Assembly: GCF_002105155.1 (NCBI RefSeq) | Contig: NW_019028981.1 | Span: 653,501-717,500 of the forward strand | DNA length: 64,000 nt | Reading direction: 5' to 3' | DNA from: Lobosporangium transversale | Taxonomy: Eukaryota > Mortierellomycota > Mortierellomycetes > Mortierellales > Mortierellaceae | In this document: positions 37,120 through 49,348 of the stretch, one piece after another | Layout of the letters: every line of letters starts with the position of its first letter | Numbering within the stretch: position 1 is the first letter of the stretch | Notes under the pieces: generated by a model | The model's input: only the letters and a program-made list of their open reading frames with translations | Databases searched by the model: none | What the model was told of the DNA's origin: nothing | Position numbers and translations under genes: made by a program

Positions 37120-38388
37120 GAGTAAGAGAAAGAAGGAAAGGGGCGACAGTAATGATAACTTGTACTATTACTAGTATCATTGCCACCATAGCATATACAG
37201 TATGCAAATGTGTAAAAGATGGAGTCAATCAACACGATAAACCCACCTTTTCTTCTTATTATTATTATTATTATTTTTTTTTTTTTTTTGTTAAGGATTA
37301 AAAGGATAGAAGCAAATTGAAGTGAAAAAGGAAAGAGTGTAAAGAAAAGAGGGGAAGTCAAGCAAAAAGAAGAGATTCTCCTTGAAGACCGGGTCAATAA
37401 CAGAGTGTTTGTGCAAAATAAAAGTCAGAAAAGCAATAAGAGTATAGAGTGGAGAGTAGATTTGAAGAGCAAAGAAAATGTGAGAGAGAGAAAGAGAAAA
37501 GAAAAGAAAAAGAAAAGAGGTGAGAAAGAGTTTTAAAAAAAAAAGAAACTGCGACTTTTTTTAATTTTATTATTTTATTTATTAATTGTTTGACTTGTCT
37601 TTATTATCATGCTTATTATAACAAATGATATGAGCAGAAACATTATTAACCATACCCCTAACTGTACATGTAAGGAATATGCAGGTCAATCAACCATGGT
37701 AACCAGCCAGGCTCTATGCTGGCCTGCCATTGGATCCTTGCTCTGAAAAAAAAAAACCAATCCCCCAAATGTTTACATCCACATCCTAAAGAATGTGAAT
37801 GGGGTAGGTAAAGGGAAGATCAACTCCAAAAAAAAAAAAAAAAAAAAAAAAAAACAATAACCATGTCATACTCTGCGTCTTTCTAAACAAGCTGCTGACT
37901 AACTGACATTAACCCAATTCCTCCAAAGGAACAACAAGGAACACACACCTCTGCTCGCCTTGTTTGCTTATTCTTCTCCACATGTTGAAATCTTCCTTAG
38001 ACAGCCCAATATCCTCGATTCACATTCACAAACAGTTACATCCACACCCACATGCACTCACAAACACATTCTTCCTGTCAATACACTAGTCTGTATAAAC
38101 ATCAATTGGATAGGACAAGGGTCTAGATCCAAGTCTTCACACATTCTGTTTTTTTTTTTTCTTCTTTTTTCCTTCAAGTGTTTGCTTTCGCGTGAAATAC
38201 GATCAATGCACTACCTAAAAAAAAAAAAAAAAAAAAAACCCTCCGACAGTGCCGTCATGTCGTAAAGATTTATTGGTGTATCATATTGCATCATGTACAA
38301 TCATTTACACAATCAGCGTAACGCGCAGGCAAAGGCAGTTAATCCATACAGCCATCCTGAATCATGATATTACGCCGGTTTTATTTTA

Positions 38389-38432
<44 letters not shown>

Positions 38433-39012
38433 ATAGGGCTCCAAGTTTTTGTAATCCCCTTTTTTTTTTTTTTACACGCCTTTTTTAATATTATTACATA
38501 TTATATATTATTATATACTATTAAATTGAGCACAAAGTAAACATGATCAAAGCCGACCCTATTGACCTGAACTTGGCCCACTCATAGCCCACCCAGTGTT
38601 TTAAGTATTTTAAGATAGAGCATGTGTACATATTGGAAAGTGAGGGGTTATAAGGAAAAAAAAGCATAATTGAAAAGAATACGCGCGCAGCATCAGCATC
38701 AGCAGCATCAAGAGGAACGCCAGACCAATCCCTTTCTAAATAATTTTGTAGTTTTGATCCATTTGATCCATTTGAACGTGAATAAAATAAATCTCCCCAA
38801 ATATAGTCAATGATTTAGCCAATGGGTCACGTCGTTGGCCAAGCATAGCCAGTCAGAGATATATACATGTCTATGTATCGTCGTCTACTGTACAAAAAAG
38901 ACAATACCCATAATGATCATAATGATAAAAAAGACAACCACTACATATTTATTGTCGTCCTATAAAACTTTGTCTCTTTCGTCTTCTGTAAACAAACTAA
39001 TCTTGCTCCAGT
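36508..39012. other. Intergenic region, AT-rich with homopolymers
   Basis: The left part (36508-37500) is the upstream region of the nucleotidyltransferase gene and contains a minus-strand open frame (36498-37010) that may be leader or an unplaced exon. Further right are an A29 run (37087-37115), an A28 run near 37829-37854, and an abutting T11/A31 pair at 38389-38430 that could fold back on itself. No gene is supported between 37100 and 39012. Confidence 0.45.
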
Positions 39013-39617
<605 letters not shown>

Positions 39618-39644
39618 GGGAAGATATGATGATAAATGTGCCTT

Positions 39645-39676
<32 letters not shown>

Positions 39677-40708
39677 TGAACGAATGAATGAATGAATGTG
39701 AATGAAAATGCAATGAGAAAAAAAAAAAAAAAAAAAATTTTTTTTTAATAATTATTCACGTGATCTACATCGCGGTAAAACTGTCCATTCACTTTCGCCT
39801 TCACTTAATTTCCACTTTCATTTGTCAGTGGATATGTTTCTCTTGACCGATGAATTCCTTTTTTTTTTTTTCATTTGCCTATGATGATGATGGCGCTAAA
39901 AGATATCTGAAAAAGGCAACTGACTTCCGATATTCTGTCCATGTGCGCATACATTCCAATCCACGTCGTTTCATCTCATCTAGACAGATCTTTATAACTT
40001 TTATAACTCTTGTTTTGTATTATTATTATTATTATTCCTTTAGCATATCTGATCAATCATCCTATTGATTCTTGTGTACAATACAAACAGATATTGGAAC
40101 TTTAATTCTCATGATTCAATCCTTAGTACTGTACTCTGTATGGCTATATCCATCATCATGGAGAAGGAAAGAAAAAAAAGTTTTGAATTCGACTTTTTTT
40201 TTTCTTTTTTTTTTTCAAGCTGTCCTTGATGGGTATATTAAATTGTTAATGTCGCTAAGACTAGAGACTGCTAGTCGATACTGTGGCATCCGCATAAAGG
40301 GTTCATCTACTGGGCCTTTGCAAAGCGAATTTACATGACTTGAACAAAGAATCAGAGAATGAAGGTCTAGTCAAGCCCTAAAAAAAAAAAAAAAAAAAAA
40401 AAAAGCCCAAATATATACTAGTACATTAAGAAATAGCGATAGCCAAAGAAACAGTTCAGTAGGGGATACGAGCAAAAGAAATAAAATACATCCTTGATCT
40501 GGAGTAATGGTGGATAAAGGAAGCTTAAAAAAAAAAAAAAAAAAAAGCAAAATCTGATAGTTTAAATTTTTTTTTTATTTGACTGTAATATTGACTTTGA
40601 TTCTGCTGTCGTATTGTATGATGCTGTCCTGTACATTGAGTTATGTTCAATCGCTGCTCATCTTTTTCTTTCCTTCTTTCGTTCTTCTTCTCGACCCCTG
40701 GGTGATCT
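39618..40708. other. Intergenic region
   Basis: A run of A at about 39649-39675 (T on the coding strand of TMA7) lies just upstream of the TMA7 start. Further A runs lie at 39718-39737 and 40380-40404. A plus-strand frame at 40072-40338 shows no recognisable motif. Nothing else is supported. Confidence 0.45.
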
Positions 40709-40857
40709 TTATTCACTACGGCTGTTGCGGTAGAGAGCTTCTTGAGTGACAGAAAGTTCATCAATCTCTGGAGCAACATCAGCCAAAATCTCCTGTGCCT
40801 CCTTGTAGAAGTTAAGCTGAGCAGCAACCAAATCAGCCAAGTTACGAAGAGGCTCGG

Positions 40858-40900
<43 letters not shown>

Positions 40901-42392
40901 CGTAAAAAAAATTAAAAATCAATACGAGTACTTAACGCTCCACATCAAGAGATGAAATAAACTACACAAATTAGCTTACGTTTTCGAGAACAGTCTTCAT
41001 AAGAGTAGTAGCCTCTTCCACCGCAGCCACAAACAAGTCCTCAGCCTGCTCAACCTCAATCCTGCTAGCCTCTGACTTTTCGGGTCTCGCAGTCTTATAC
41101 TGAGCCTTGGCAGTATCCAATGCCAAACGAGCATTCTGAACATTACGTCTAGCCTTCATTGCGAATCCAAGCTGAGTGTTCAAAGTTGTTCCAAAAGGTT
41201 GCACAAACTTGGTTGTGATCTCCTGATCCATCTTCAATCTAAATTCGCCAATCTTTTCCTGAACAGTCGCAAACTTGAACAAAGCTGATCCCATTGGCTC
41301 CTCCAATCCTATCAACTCAGATCCTTCAAAACTAGCACGCGACAAGGCATGTGCCAAGGTCTTGGGTGGCGCAGCCTCCTTGCGTTCCTCCAAAGCCGCT
41401 GCCTCTGACGCTGCTTTCTCTGCAGGTGAAAGAGCGACCTGTTGGATTCTGTCTGTGACTGTACGACCAAACTCTCCAAGAGTCTCCTGAAGTTGAGCTG
41501 GATAATCGTAAGACGGGTTTTGGTAGGTACGAGTGACACGAAGAAGATGGGTGTGCATGGTGCGAAGAGCATCCACACGCTATATTAAAAAAAATCGATT
41601 CATTATAATGAAAAAAAAAAAAAAAGACAAATAAATAGAGTACCAATGTTATGGAAAAAGTCTGTAATAATGCTCCGGTATCAATCACAAGCCCCATCCC
41701 ATAACACTGTTACTATTTTAAAAAGCCCGACACTCATTTTCTTACCTTTTCTAAATCCTTATATTCTTGAGGAAGTTCAGTGATATCTTCAGCTGTGCCC
41801 ATCTTTTCTTGAGCAAACTATCAGTATATAAAAAAAAAAAAAAAAAAAAAGCAGAAAGTGTCAGTGATAAGGCTTTATAGACTTAATGGCTTTTTTTTTT
41901 TTTTTTTTTTTTTGCCAAGTTGCTTCCTCGCTAATATTAATGGCGTCCTATTCATAGGGAACATAGCACACCATTGCATTATGTCTAGATGGTTCATCCA
42001 GCCTCCACATTTCAGAAATAATAAGAGAAAACAAAAGAGAATCTCATCCTTCCGCCTCATGGTGAGGCTCACATTACGAAACCAATGCAATAAAAAAAAA
42101 AAAAAAAGCTGTTCATTTGCTGTCTGTCTGTCCCTTTTAGATGAACAAATAAACAAGCGCGTTGAGGCTCGAAAGAATGAGCATAAAAGCCTTTGATTGC
42201 TGGGTTGCTGATAATTTCACACGTTCCTGATGACGACATGGTCTTGACACTCTGATAGTGATTAGAAAACAAGATGGTGTTTTTTATTGCTGCTATTATT
42301 ATTATTAATACCTGTTTAACCTGGCCCAGTTGCTTGCCAAGTTTAGCAGCAAGAGGGTTAAGTTGTTGGGAGAACGCCTTGAATTGGTCCAT
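40709..42392 (-). CDS. BAR-domain protein, Gvp36-like
   Basis: Four exons on the minus strand, 42392-42312, 41817-41746, 41579-40980 and 40858-40709, all phase 0, give about 300 residues. After a short amphipathic N-terminus (MDQFKAFSQQLNPLAAKLGK) the sequence reads ELPQEYKDLEKRVDALRTMH, NPSYDYP, then long helices with ARRNVQNARLALDTAKAQY and EDLFVAAVEEATTLMKTVLE, ending LVAAQLNFYKEAQEILADV. This is the fungal BAR family that includes yeast Gvp36, a Golgi/endosome membrane-curvature protein. BAR dimers bind and bend membranes. The first intron is 494 nt, long for this window. GPC1 lies upstream in the same orientation, 298 bases away. Confidence 0.9.
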
Positions 42393-42690
42393 ATTGTGGC
42401 GAATAAATGTAATAGTGTGGGTTGTTGGGTTCAAGAATGATGAGAGCAAGAAAGGAGAGATGAGAAAATACAAAAAGCAAGTAGTTGGTGAAAAAGAGAA
42501 ATAAAATTTGGCAAAGTCATAAACATTTGTTACAATTGAACTTGTCATACACACAATGGAGAATTGCTGCACGCTTTGGCAACCAAAGGTCACACACATA
42601 AGTGGTTGCTGCTTCTGCTATATTTTTGTGATATTACTTTAATTCCAAACGAATTGGCATTATCGCTTGTTTTCTATACTTGGGGTGATT

Positions 42691-44413
42691 CTACTCATTC
42701 TTCTTCTCGGTATCTGTCTTGACTGTTTCGGCCTGTTGCTTCAAACTTTCATGCTTCTCATGATGGTGATGTCCTTGGTCTCCGTGTTCACGCAGCGTTC
42801 CGTTTGTCTCCTGTGCTATTTGATTAGCGACAACCGCATTCGAGACTTCAGCTGCAAGCTTACTCAACTGCTTCTCATACTGCTTGCTAAACACCTCCAT
42901 ATAATAGGATGCACCATTCCAGACACTAACAATGAACAGCCCAACCAAAAAGGCCGTATTCAACTTAAAGTTGCGATACAGCAGCAATGCAAATAAGCAT
43001 GTCACAAACTAGCATACAGACAAAAGAAAGGAAGAGATTGAAATTAGACATATAACCGACTTTTTTTCTTTTTTGTAACAACCACAACCTGGTCGGACAG
43101 GATAGGACCTCAACTTACAGTGTAGATTAACTGCATGCCCATAAACGTGAGAATACTATGCTTCTCGCCAAAGGTATGTGCGACTTTCGAAATCATGCCT
43201 CCTTTAGGATCATTCAGTAGCCACGTGTAGGATGTCACGCGTTTTCCCGCCTGGATTTTCTCTCGCTTCCATATTACCACAAAAATATAGTAAGCAACTT
43301 GCCACATCAAGTAAATAGCAATTGCTGATTTGAGTGATGACGAAGTTGGAAGTACGTCCATGCCTTTCAGAGCTGGAAAACGGCTATTATCCGAATCAGG
43401 ATAGAGCCACCGGATTGTGTACAGAGTAATGGGTGGACTCATGTGGATATAAACGCTGGTGACTTTATCCAAGCTGAATTTATAAATAACAAATGATCAG
43501 AGGAGGCAAAAAACATGGCATTGATGCATACAGTATCAATCATTAAGCCTTTTTTTTTTTTTTACCTGTGTAAGACAAGGCTGTTACGCCATGTAACAAT
43601 GGCAAAGGCAAGAGGCCCATGCGAGAGCAGCCAGACAGCACCAAACAAGACTTGTGACTGAGGGAAAACGTAGAGGTATAGAATCACGACAGTATTGACC
43701 TGTGAGCAAGAGCAACACAACGATTGTTAGTGATTTCGGAGGTTCATATGATTTTTTTTGCGAGCGCGTGATTATTAGGGAAAGGAGGAAATGGTAGTAT
43801 CAAAAAGGCTTACAAAGTAGCACATGTCAAGCAAGAAAAAATGCCAGCTCTTGCGCTTGTACAAAATGTAACGGGCAACAACTAAAATGACAGACTGGAA
43901 AGTATGCACAAAGGGAATCCATTCGGGATATACTGCCAATAGCCATGGGGTGCAGCAGCACTCAAACATGCCAAGGGTAAATGCAATCTTGTCCATGAAT
44001 CGTACCACGCTCGCCTTCTTCATTTGTTTCTTCCAAATCATAATAGTTGTATCAATCTGCGCTTTAAGATTGTTGGCAGTGTTGTCAACCTGATTCTGGA
44101 TCTGACGCTTCTTTGTACCAACATGGTGACTCAGCTGATGTTTTGTCTTTTTGAGGTCTGAACGCAGATTCTGGTAAACCTGACTTGCAAACACCGGAAT
44201 ATCTGGCAAGTCTTCCTCCAGATTTTGCGAGATGAAGGCATCGAGACTGAAGGAGAGCTGTGTAAGAATATTGGGCACAAGGCTAGGTCCGAGTGCAGGG
44301 CTGGGAGGTTCTGAGAAAGAAGAGCAAGAATGCTCGCTTGACTCTGGTGCAGAGATAGATCGCTCCAGGGTCAAATCCTGTTGTATTTGTTCTGTCTGTC
44401 CTGTATCTGACAT
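42691..44413 (-). CDS. GPC1: Glycerophosphocholine acyltransferase
   Basis: Four exons on the minus strand, 44413-43814, 43699-43566, 43473-43119 and 43008-42691, join in consistent phases to give about 468 residues. Family signatures are the cytosolic start with coiled-coil character (YQNLRSDLKKTKHQL), WHFFLLDMCYFVNTVVILYL, GPLAFAIVTWRNSLVLHSLD, and KVTSVYIHMSPPITLYTIRW, followed by further membrane segments and GKRVTSYTWLL. About eight hydrophobic segments are present. Gpc1 transfers an acyl group from acyl-CoA to glycerophosphocholine, making lysophosphatidylcholine and so recycling phosphatidylcholine in the ER. The His in SHGPLA and the HSLD region are probably near the active site, but that is inference. 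The C-terminus has a His/Glu-rich tail (GHHHHEKHE). An A32 run at 44523-44554 lies upstream. Confidence 0.92.
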
Positions 44414-44522
44414 AGTCGTGTGGGAAGGTTATAACTGTTGGTATCTAGTTTGTAAGTCTTGTCCGTGGTAGAGCTTATTTGAGGCCAAGTAATTGTCGGT
44501 AGGAAAAAGAAAAAGAAAAAAG

Positions 44523-44554
<32 letters not shown>
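44523..44554. repeat. A32 homopolymer upstream of GPC1
   Basis: This uninterrupted A run (T on the GPC1 coding strand) lies 110 bases upstream of the GPC1 start codon and is among the longest homopolymers in the window. Confidence 0.8.
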
Positions 44555-44556
<2 letters not shown>

Positions 44557-45000
44557 AATTAAGAATGAAAAGAATAACTAAATGGGATAGAATGTCAACC
44601 TTGACCCCTATTACATCATTGGGGAATGATAAAATTAGCTGATGTGCACCGCGTGAATTCTTTCTCCTTTATTGTGACATCAGTCACATGCTAGTGGTGG
44701 TTTGACCGTTAACGTCTTTCTTCCAAGACGTAGATTAGGCCTTCATTACACTATAACCCTAGCTTAGAAACTTCTACTCTAATGCAATGAATATCGCATG
44801 AGTAGGAAATTATTGACCTTCCTACTCTTACGTCCGTAAAACAGACAAATTTGTCATTCTAAATTGGCTTGAGATTCAGCAATCCACGGGCATGGCCTTA
44901 AAACTTTTTTTTGGCGAAACGATAGTGTATATCGCCAGTCGACACAAAAAACCGAAAACTGAATATATTGTGGTGCATGCAAATGTAATGACGGTAATAA
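44555..45000. other. Intergenic region, left end of gene-poor stretch
   Basis: No gene is supported. This is the start of a 10.8-kb segment up to 55208 that has no intact gene. Confidence 0.45.
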
Positions 45001-45279
45001 ATGATAGTAGAGGATGGATTTTCGAATGACCCTCTTGGCTCCTCAACACTATTGTTTCCAATCTGTCGATCATGCCGAAAACCTGTATTTATCAGCATCC
45101 ACTGTCGATCTCTAAAGAAGCTGAATAAAGATGGATCTGAGTGCAAAGAATTGGTATCAACACTACATGAGCATACAATAATTAATCCATCATCAATCCA
45201 TAATATAAAATGGAAGCATCGTATTCCTCCTTTTGCACTTGCGTGCAAAGCGCACATGACGCTAGACACAGGTATTTAG
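45001..45279 (+). pseudogene. Pif1-helicase-like C-terminal relic
   Basis: An open frame of about 92 codons contains GFSNDPLGSSTLLFPICR and, after a degenerate middle, KHRIPPFALACKAHMTLDTG. The order and spacing recall the C-terminal part of Pif1-type helicases carried by Helitrons and expanded in fungi (a GF-N-D-P-x-G segment, then an Arg-x-x-x-P-x-x-L-A segment ending MTLD). The helicase motifs I-III are absent and no upstream exon is visible, so it would be a fragment. The assignment is tentative. Confidence 0.3.
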
Positions 45280-46300
45280 GTGTCAACGCACTGATAAAAA
45301 AAAGTTGTAATTTCTGTTTATATTCGTCTCCTGTATCCTTTTCTATCTAATCTCTTACTCGTGAATTCCTTGACTAACTTTAAAACCTTACAGATCAAAG
45401 ACAGGCCTATAGTATCTATGTAGTGGGCCATGTTTGTCAGCGATGTTGGCCTACATCATAGTCATTACTGTATCCTACCGCTGTCCATCCTTAGCGGAGT
45501 GTGATTAGAAGTTTCTTTGAAGAATCATTAACTTGTTCTTCGGATATGGGTGCGAACACGTCTTTATTCGCCAAGCGGGTAAAAGTTGCCCTAGTTGCCA
45601 TCTGTTGTGTGAATTAAAATTGGCCATCTGCGTTTGCAATATCGCATCTATTTCTAGAGAGCAAAAGATATGCTCGAAGCAATCTTTTGACAAGTGAAGT
45701 GAGCCTGATGGCGGACATACTAGTATGTCATTAGACAGAAAGGTCGAACCTGTGGCTGGGCGGCATGTCCCTTCCCCTTCCTCTCTCACCACTGCTTGCG
45801 CGGAATGAAGACACTTACACGCAGGCGGCCGTTAAAAATGTTATCATGGGCGTGGTCTCTTGCTACGAGATCTATACAATGTCTTTAGACTTCGAGACTC
45901 TTTATATCATGAGGACACCGGGAGTGTTTGAGCTTCCGCAGAACAATCGCCAGCTCAGCCCCCTTTGATCCGGACTAGATCTGTTGAAGCTGATTCAGGT
46001 AGGTGGTGGATTTTTGTATTGATTTTTTTTATGGTAACGTCTATCTGCTGTTTATAGTGCTTATACACTCAACTACTGTACGAGTAGGGGGTGGTCTCAA
46101 CAACTCTTTCTACAACTAGGAGTCGCGATAGCAGTAACAGTAGGAGAAAACATTGGTGCCACCTCTTCTATTATATCGAGAGCAACCGAATACCAAGGGC
46201 TCGGGCTAGAATGATCGAGGAGTCTTTGACAGGAGAGATACAAAATAATGACAATGAATGTCTAGAAGAAGTGTTTGAATGCAAGTGCCACATATAGAGT
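45280..46300. other. Possible further coding relics, unidentified
   Basis: Plus-strand frames at 45765-45968 and 46091-46297 have mixed, protein-like composition (for example MSLDFETLYIMRTPGVFELP) and are less AT-rich than their surroundings. A good donor-like CAG|GTAGGT at about 46000 lies between them. No family is recognised and no complete gene can be assembled. Confidence 0.2.
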
Positions 46301-46907
46301 TAGCTTTTAAACGCTCTTCTTGATTTTAACCAAGTGTTGTTAAATTACTTTATATCGGAACAATAGCCTTTTTTTTCATATTTTATATACCATACGTGAA
46401 TGTTTTTTTTACTCTATGCAAAGGAGAACATGAACTACCCGCGAATGCTGGGAGCCAACCAGGTTCAGGCTCTTGTACACAATAGGAACAAGACATAATG
46501 ATGTTAACCTTTATATACTGTCGATTTTAATGACGCGTATTGCTTAATGCCCTTAATGATATTTGGTTTTCCTTTATCATTAGTCTAAAAAATTGTCGTG
46601 AGCGTCCTTGAGCATGTTTCCGAGAATCATCGTGGAGTCTTACAAACTACGAAACAAAGCAAGAATTTTGGCATGCTTTGGTTCTTTTTTTTTTTTTTTT
46701 TTTTTTTTGAAGAATATATATAAATAAACAATGATCTTGTTTCACCAAGAAATCCATACATCCTCAACGTGTCTGTTTTTCTCTTTTTAAAACTATAAAG
46801 AAAAAAAAAAAAAAAAAAAAAAAAAAAACGGCAAGAACCTCGCTGTTTCTCTGGGCTTGAAAACCCTATGCACATGGGATGGTTTGACAGTTTGACAGTT
46901 TGACAGC

Positions 46908-46949
<42 letters not shown>

Positions 46950-48135
46950 GGCAAAAATAACCTTGGAAAAATAATTTTTGTCAGGGTTCTCTTCTGTTCT
47001 GTTTGTTTTTAGCTCTGTAATTGAAAGTTTGCATGAATTGACTAAAGGTCCTTGATAAGCCCTGGCAATCGGCAAAAAAAAAAAAAAAATCAAGGCAGTG
47101 GAGTGTAAACAATGCAAAATGGTCAGACAATCCATGTACCAACAACATGTCTGTCTGCTTAGGTTATGATCAGCTGAATATCGAGGATAGGTTCTGACAC
47201 AATCTTTTGTTTTTAAACAAAAGAAAAAAAGAATGGGAGGAATGGAGAGGGGCCAGCTCATGTATTTCTTTTGGAGTAACAACTGAGACACGACAAACGA
47301 GCTGTCACTGTTACCCGACTCCGCACTAGCGTCAGTGATAATGACTCGAGCAATCAGACTGTTATTTGTTATCGTTTATTCAAATATGGGAGGTCTTTCG
47401 ATCATCGTCAGTTTAATAAAGTCTAGGAGGACAATGCTAAAGAGAGACATTTCCAAACTTAAATCGGGCCAATGGTCCCATTCACATTCAGCCCAACTTT
47501 TTCACTGAGTCTCAAGTCTGAGCTTTATATGCGTTCTATGACATTAGACAGAACCATGTCTTTATAAGTCCTTCATAATTCGGAAAATAAAACTCTAAAC
47601 AAGACATTCAATAGCATTCGGACTGCATGAATTTTTTTTAAAAAAAAAAGGTCTTGCATCTGCACAGCAAGTAACTATGCAAATTAAAAAAAAAATGAAA
47701 AAAAAGGAAATGACATCAATGAGAGAATTCCTTCAAAGATTATTGGTTCATCAATTGAAATGTTTGCAACAAACAGAACCGAGAGAGGGGAGCGGAAGCT
47801 GACTTCCTTGGAGATCCCGTTTAGACGAAGACATGCACTTGTTTAAACACATAATTGAGCTAATCAAACATTTGGTTCCTGAGAAGTTCCTATTTTTGTT
47901 CCACGTACGTTAAATGATTTTTTTAGTCTGGCGCATATGTTTACTCATACAATAAGAAATTCAACCATCGCATTCCTTCCTATAATATATACTTTATTGT
48001 TATCAATCAATGCATAGATAGATATACATGAATATATATACAGTACATGTACATATCGAGTCTGATATGATATATAATACTATTCAAAGATACATACATA
48101 TTAATCCATACCACTCTGTTCCTTACTTCCTCTCG
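46301..48135. other. Intergenic, AT-rich, no gene seen
   Basis: The stretch holds T and A runs (46687-46709, 46801-46828, 46919-46947, 47074-47089), a triple TTTGACAG repeat at 46882-46906, and otherwise unstructured AT-rich sequence. No gene is supported. Confidence 0.5.
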
Positions 48136-48493
48136 TTACAAAAAGCTAAATTTAATATAACAGAGCTCGAAATGAGCATAAGGAGTTCCTTTTTTGTCCT
48201 CTAGTACCAAGGATATCTTTTGCTCTGTCAGAAGTAGAGTATGATAAAGACAAAAATAGAGTATTATAACATGAAGAAAAAAGCATACCTGTGAATCTTG
48301 TGATTCCATATTAATGATTATTTTTCCTTGAGTCCAGACCGTTGAGGCTTTATCCGAAACCATGTTAATGAAGGATGACGACTTTTGTCTTGGATGTCCG
48401 AAAGTATAAATTCTACAACTCCATCCATGAACTGCCAAGTTTTTTTTTTTTATTTCAAATGAAGTAAGACCTCCTAATCTCGCATGGACTACG
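48136..48493 (-). pseudogene. Class-3 lipase-like fragment, C-terminal part
   Basis: On the minus strand an exon-like stretch (48493-48289) encodes VVHARLGGLTSF and then WSCRIYTFGHPRQKSSSFIN. This matches, in order and spacing, the region after the GHSxG nucleophile elbow of fungal class-3 lipases, where HAxLAxL is followed by VYTFGxPRxGNxAF. A 66-nt intron (GTATGC...CAGAG) would join it to 48222-48136, ending in a stop. The nucleophile motif itself is not in this piece, and after the PR motif the usual Asp/His region is not recognisable. An in-frame A run interrupts the first exon. It is best read as a decayed fragment. Confidence 0.35.
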
Positions 48494-48960
48494 CTTTTTC
48501 ACGCGTCAAAAAAAGTGTGTGCAATTATATATAATATATAAACTTTATTTTTATTTTTATTTTTTATTTTTTATTTTTTTAATTTTTATTTCTTATTTTT
48601 TGTTTTTTATTTTGCTCCGACCATGGTCTGGGATCCTAAAAGATCTTGTCAGCGTTCAAAATCTAACATTTAAATATAAATTGATTTTATGCTCGCTTAT
48701 ACCGGCGCAAGGCAAGCGAACAAATGAACAGTAGTAAGTCTCGCCACGTGCTATTTAATACAAAGTAAGGAAAGGTACGTTCTGTAGAACACACACCTCG
48801 ATAATGATAGAGTTGCTTCCATATTTGTCTCTTGTCACCTCTCTCTCTAATGTTATTTTTATTTGGAAAAGAAATAAATAAATAAATAAAGAAGGTCTTG
48901 GGAACAAAGTAACTTTGAATTGTAACTATAATAACAGTATAGTGAATAAGCAAACACATT
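48494..48960. other. Intergenic between two lipase-like fragments
   Basis: This is AT-rich sequence with TATTTT repeats at about 48540-48612 and TAAA repeats at 48870-48888. It shows no coding signal. Confidence 0.45.
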
Positions 48961-49348
48961 TTTTTGGGGGGCACCCTGGAGCCTATTAGGAATATGATTT
49001 GATTTGGGATTGATCGGACAGTTAACTGGATTAATACCTTCAATTCTAGAACCTTTTCTACCTTCTCATCCATCTACCCTTCTTAATTGATTACGCGTCT
49101 CTCTTTCCTCTTTTTTATTGTTGATTTTACTATTGTTATTATTTTTCAAACAGCCTCTATTTAGTGGAGTGGTCTACGCTGGTTACATGATAAGGACAAG
49201 CGTTCAAGAGACAAGTGAAACAATGATGTTGCTCAGAAGATTTTTTTTTTTGGTTTTTTTTTTCCTTTTGTTTAGGTCCCTTGAAGGTCTGGGCCACAAA
49301 GATACTATAGTAGTGGATTTTATAGTAGGTGGTATCGAAGAACAGTGA
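48961..49348 (+). pseudogene. Class-3 lipase-like fragment, N-terminal to central part
   Basis: On the plus strand the frame through 48973-49080 reads GTLEPIRNMI, a stop, then FGIDRTVNWINTFN, resembling the RGTxxxxxWxxDL region of class-3 lipases. After an acceptor-like AAACAG at 49152, GVVYAGYMIRTSVQETSETM and SLEGLGHKDTIVV then DFIVGG resemble the VHAGFxxSxxxV helix and the strand leading to the GHSLGG elbow, but the nucleophile Ser motif is lost. A T-rich insert interrupts it. The in-frame stop and lost catalytic motif mark it as a pseudogene. The family call is by eye. Confidence 0.33.
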
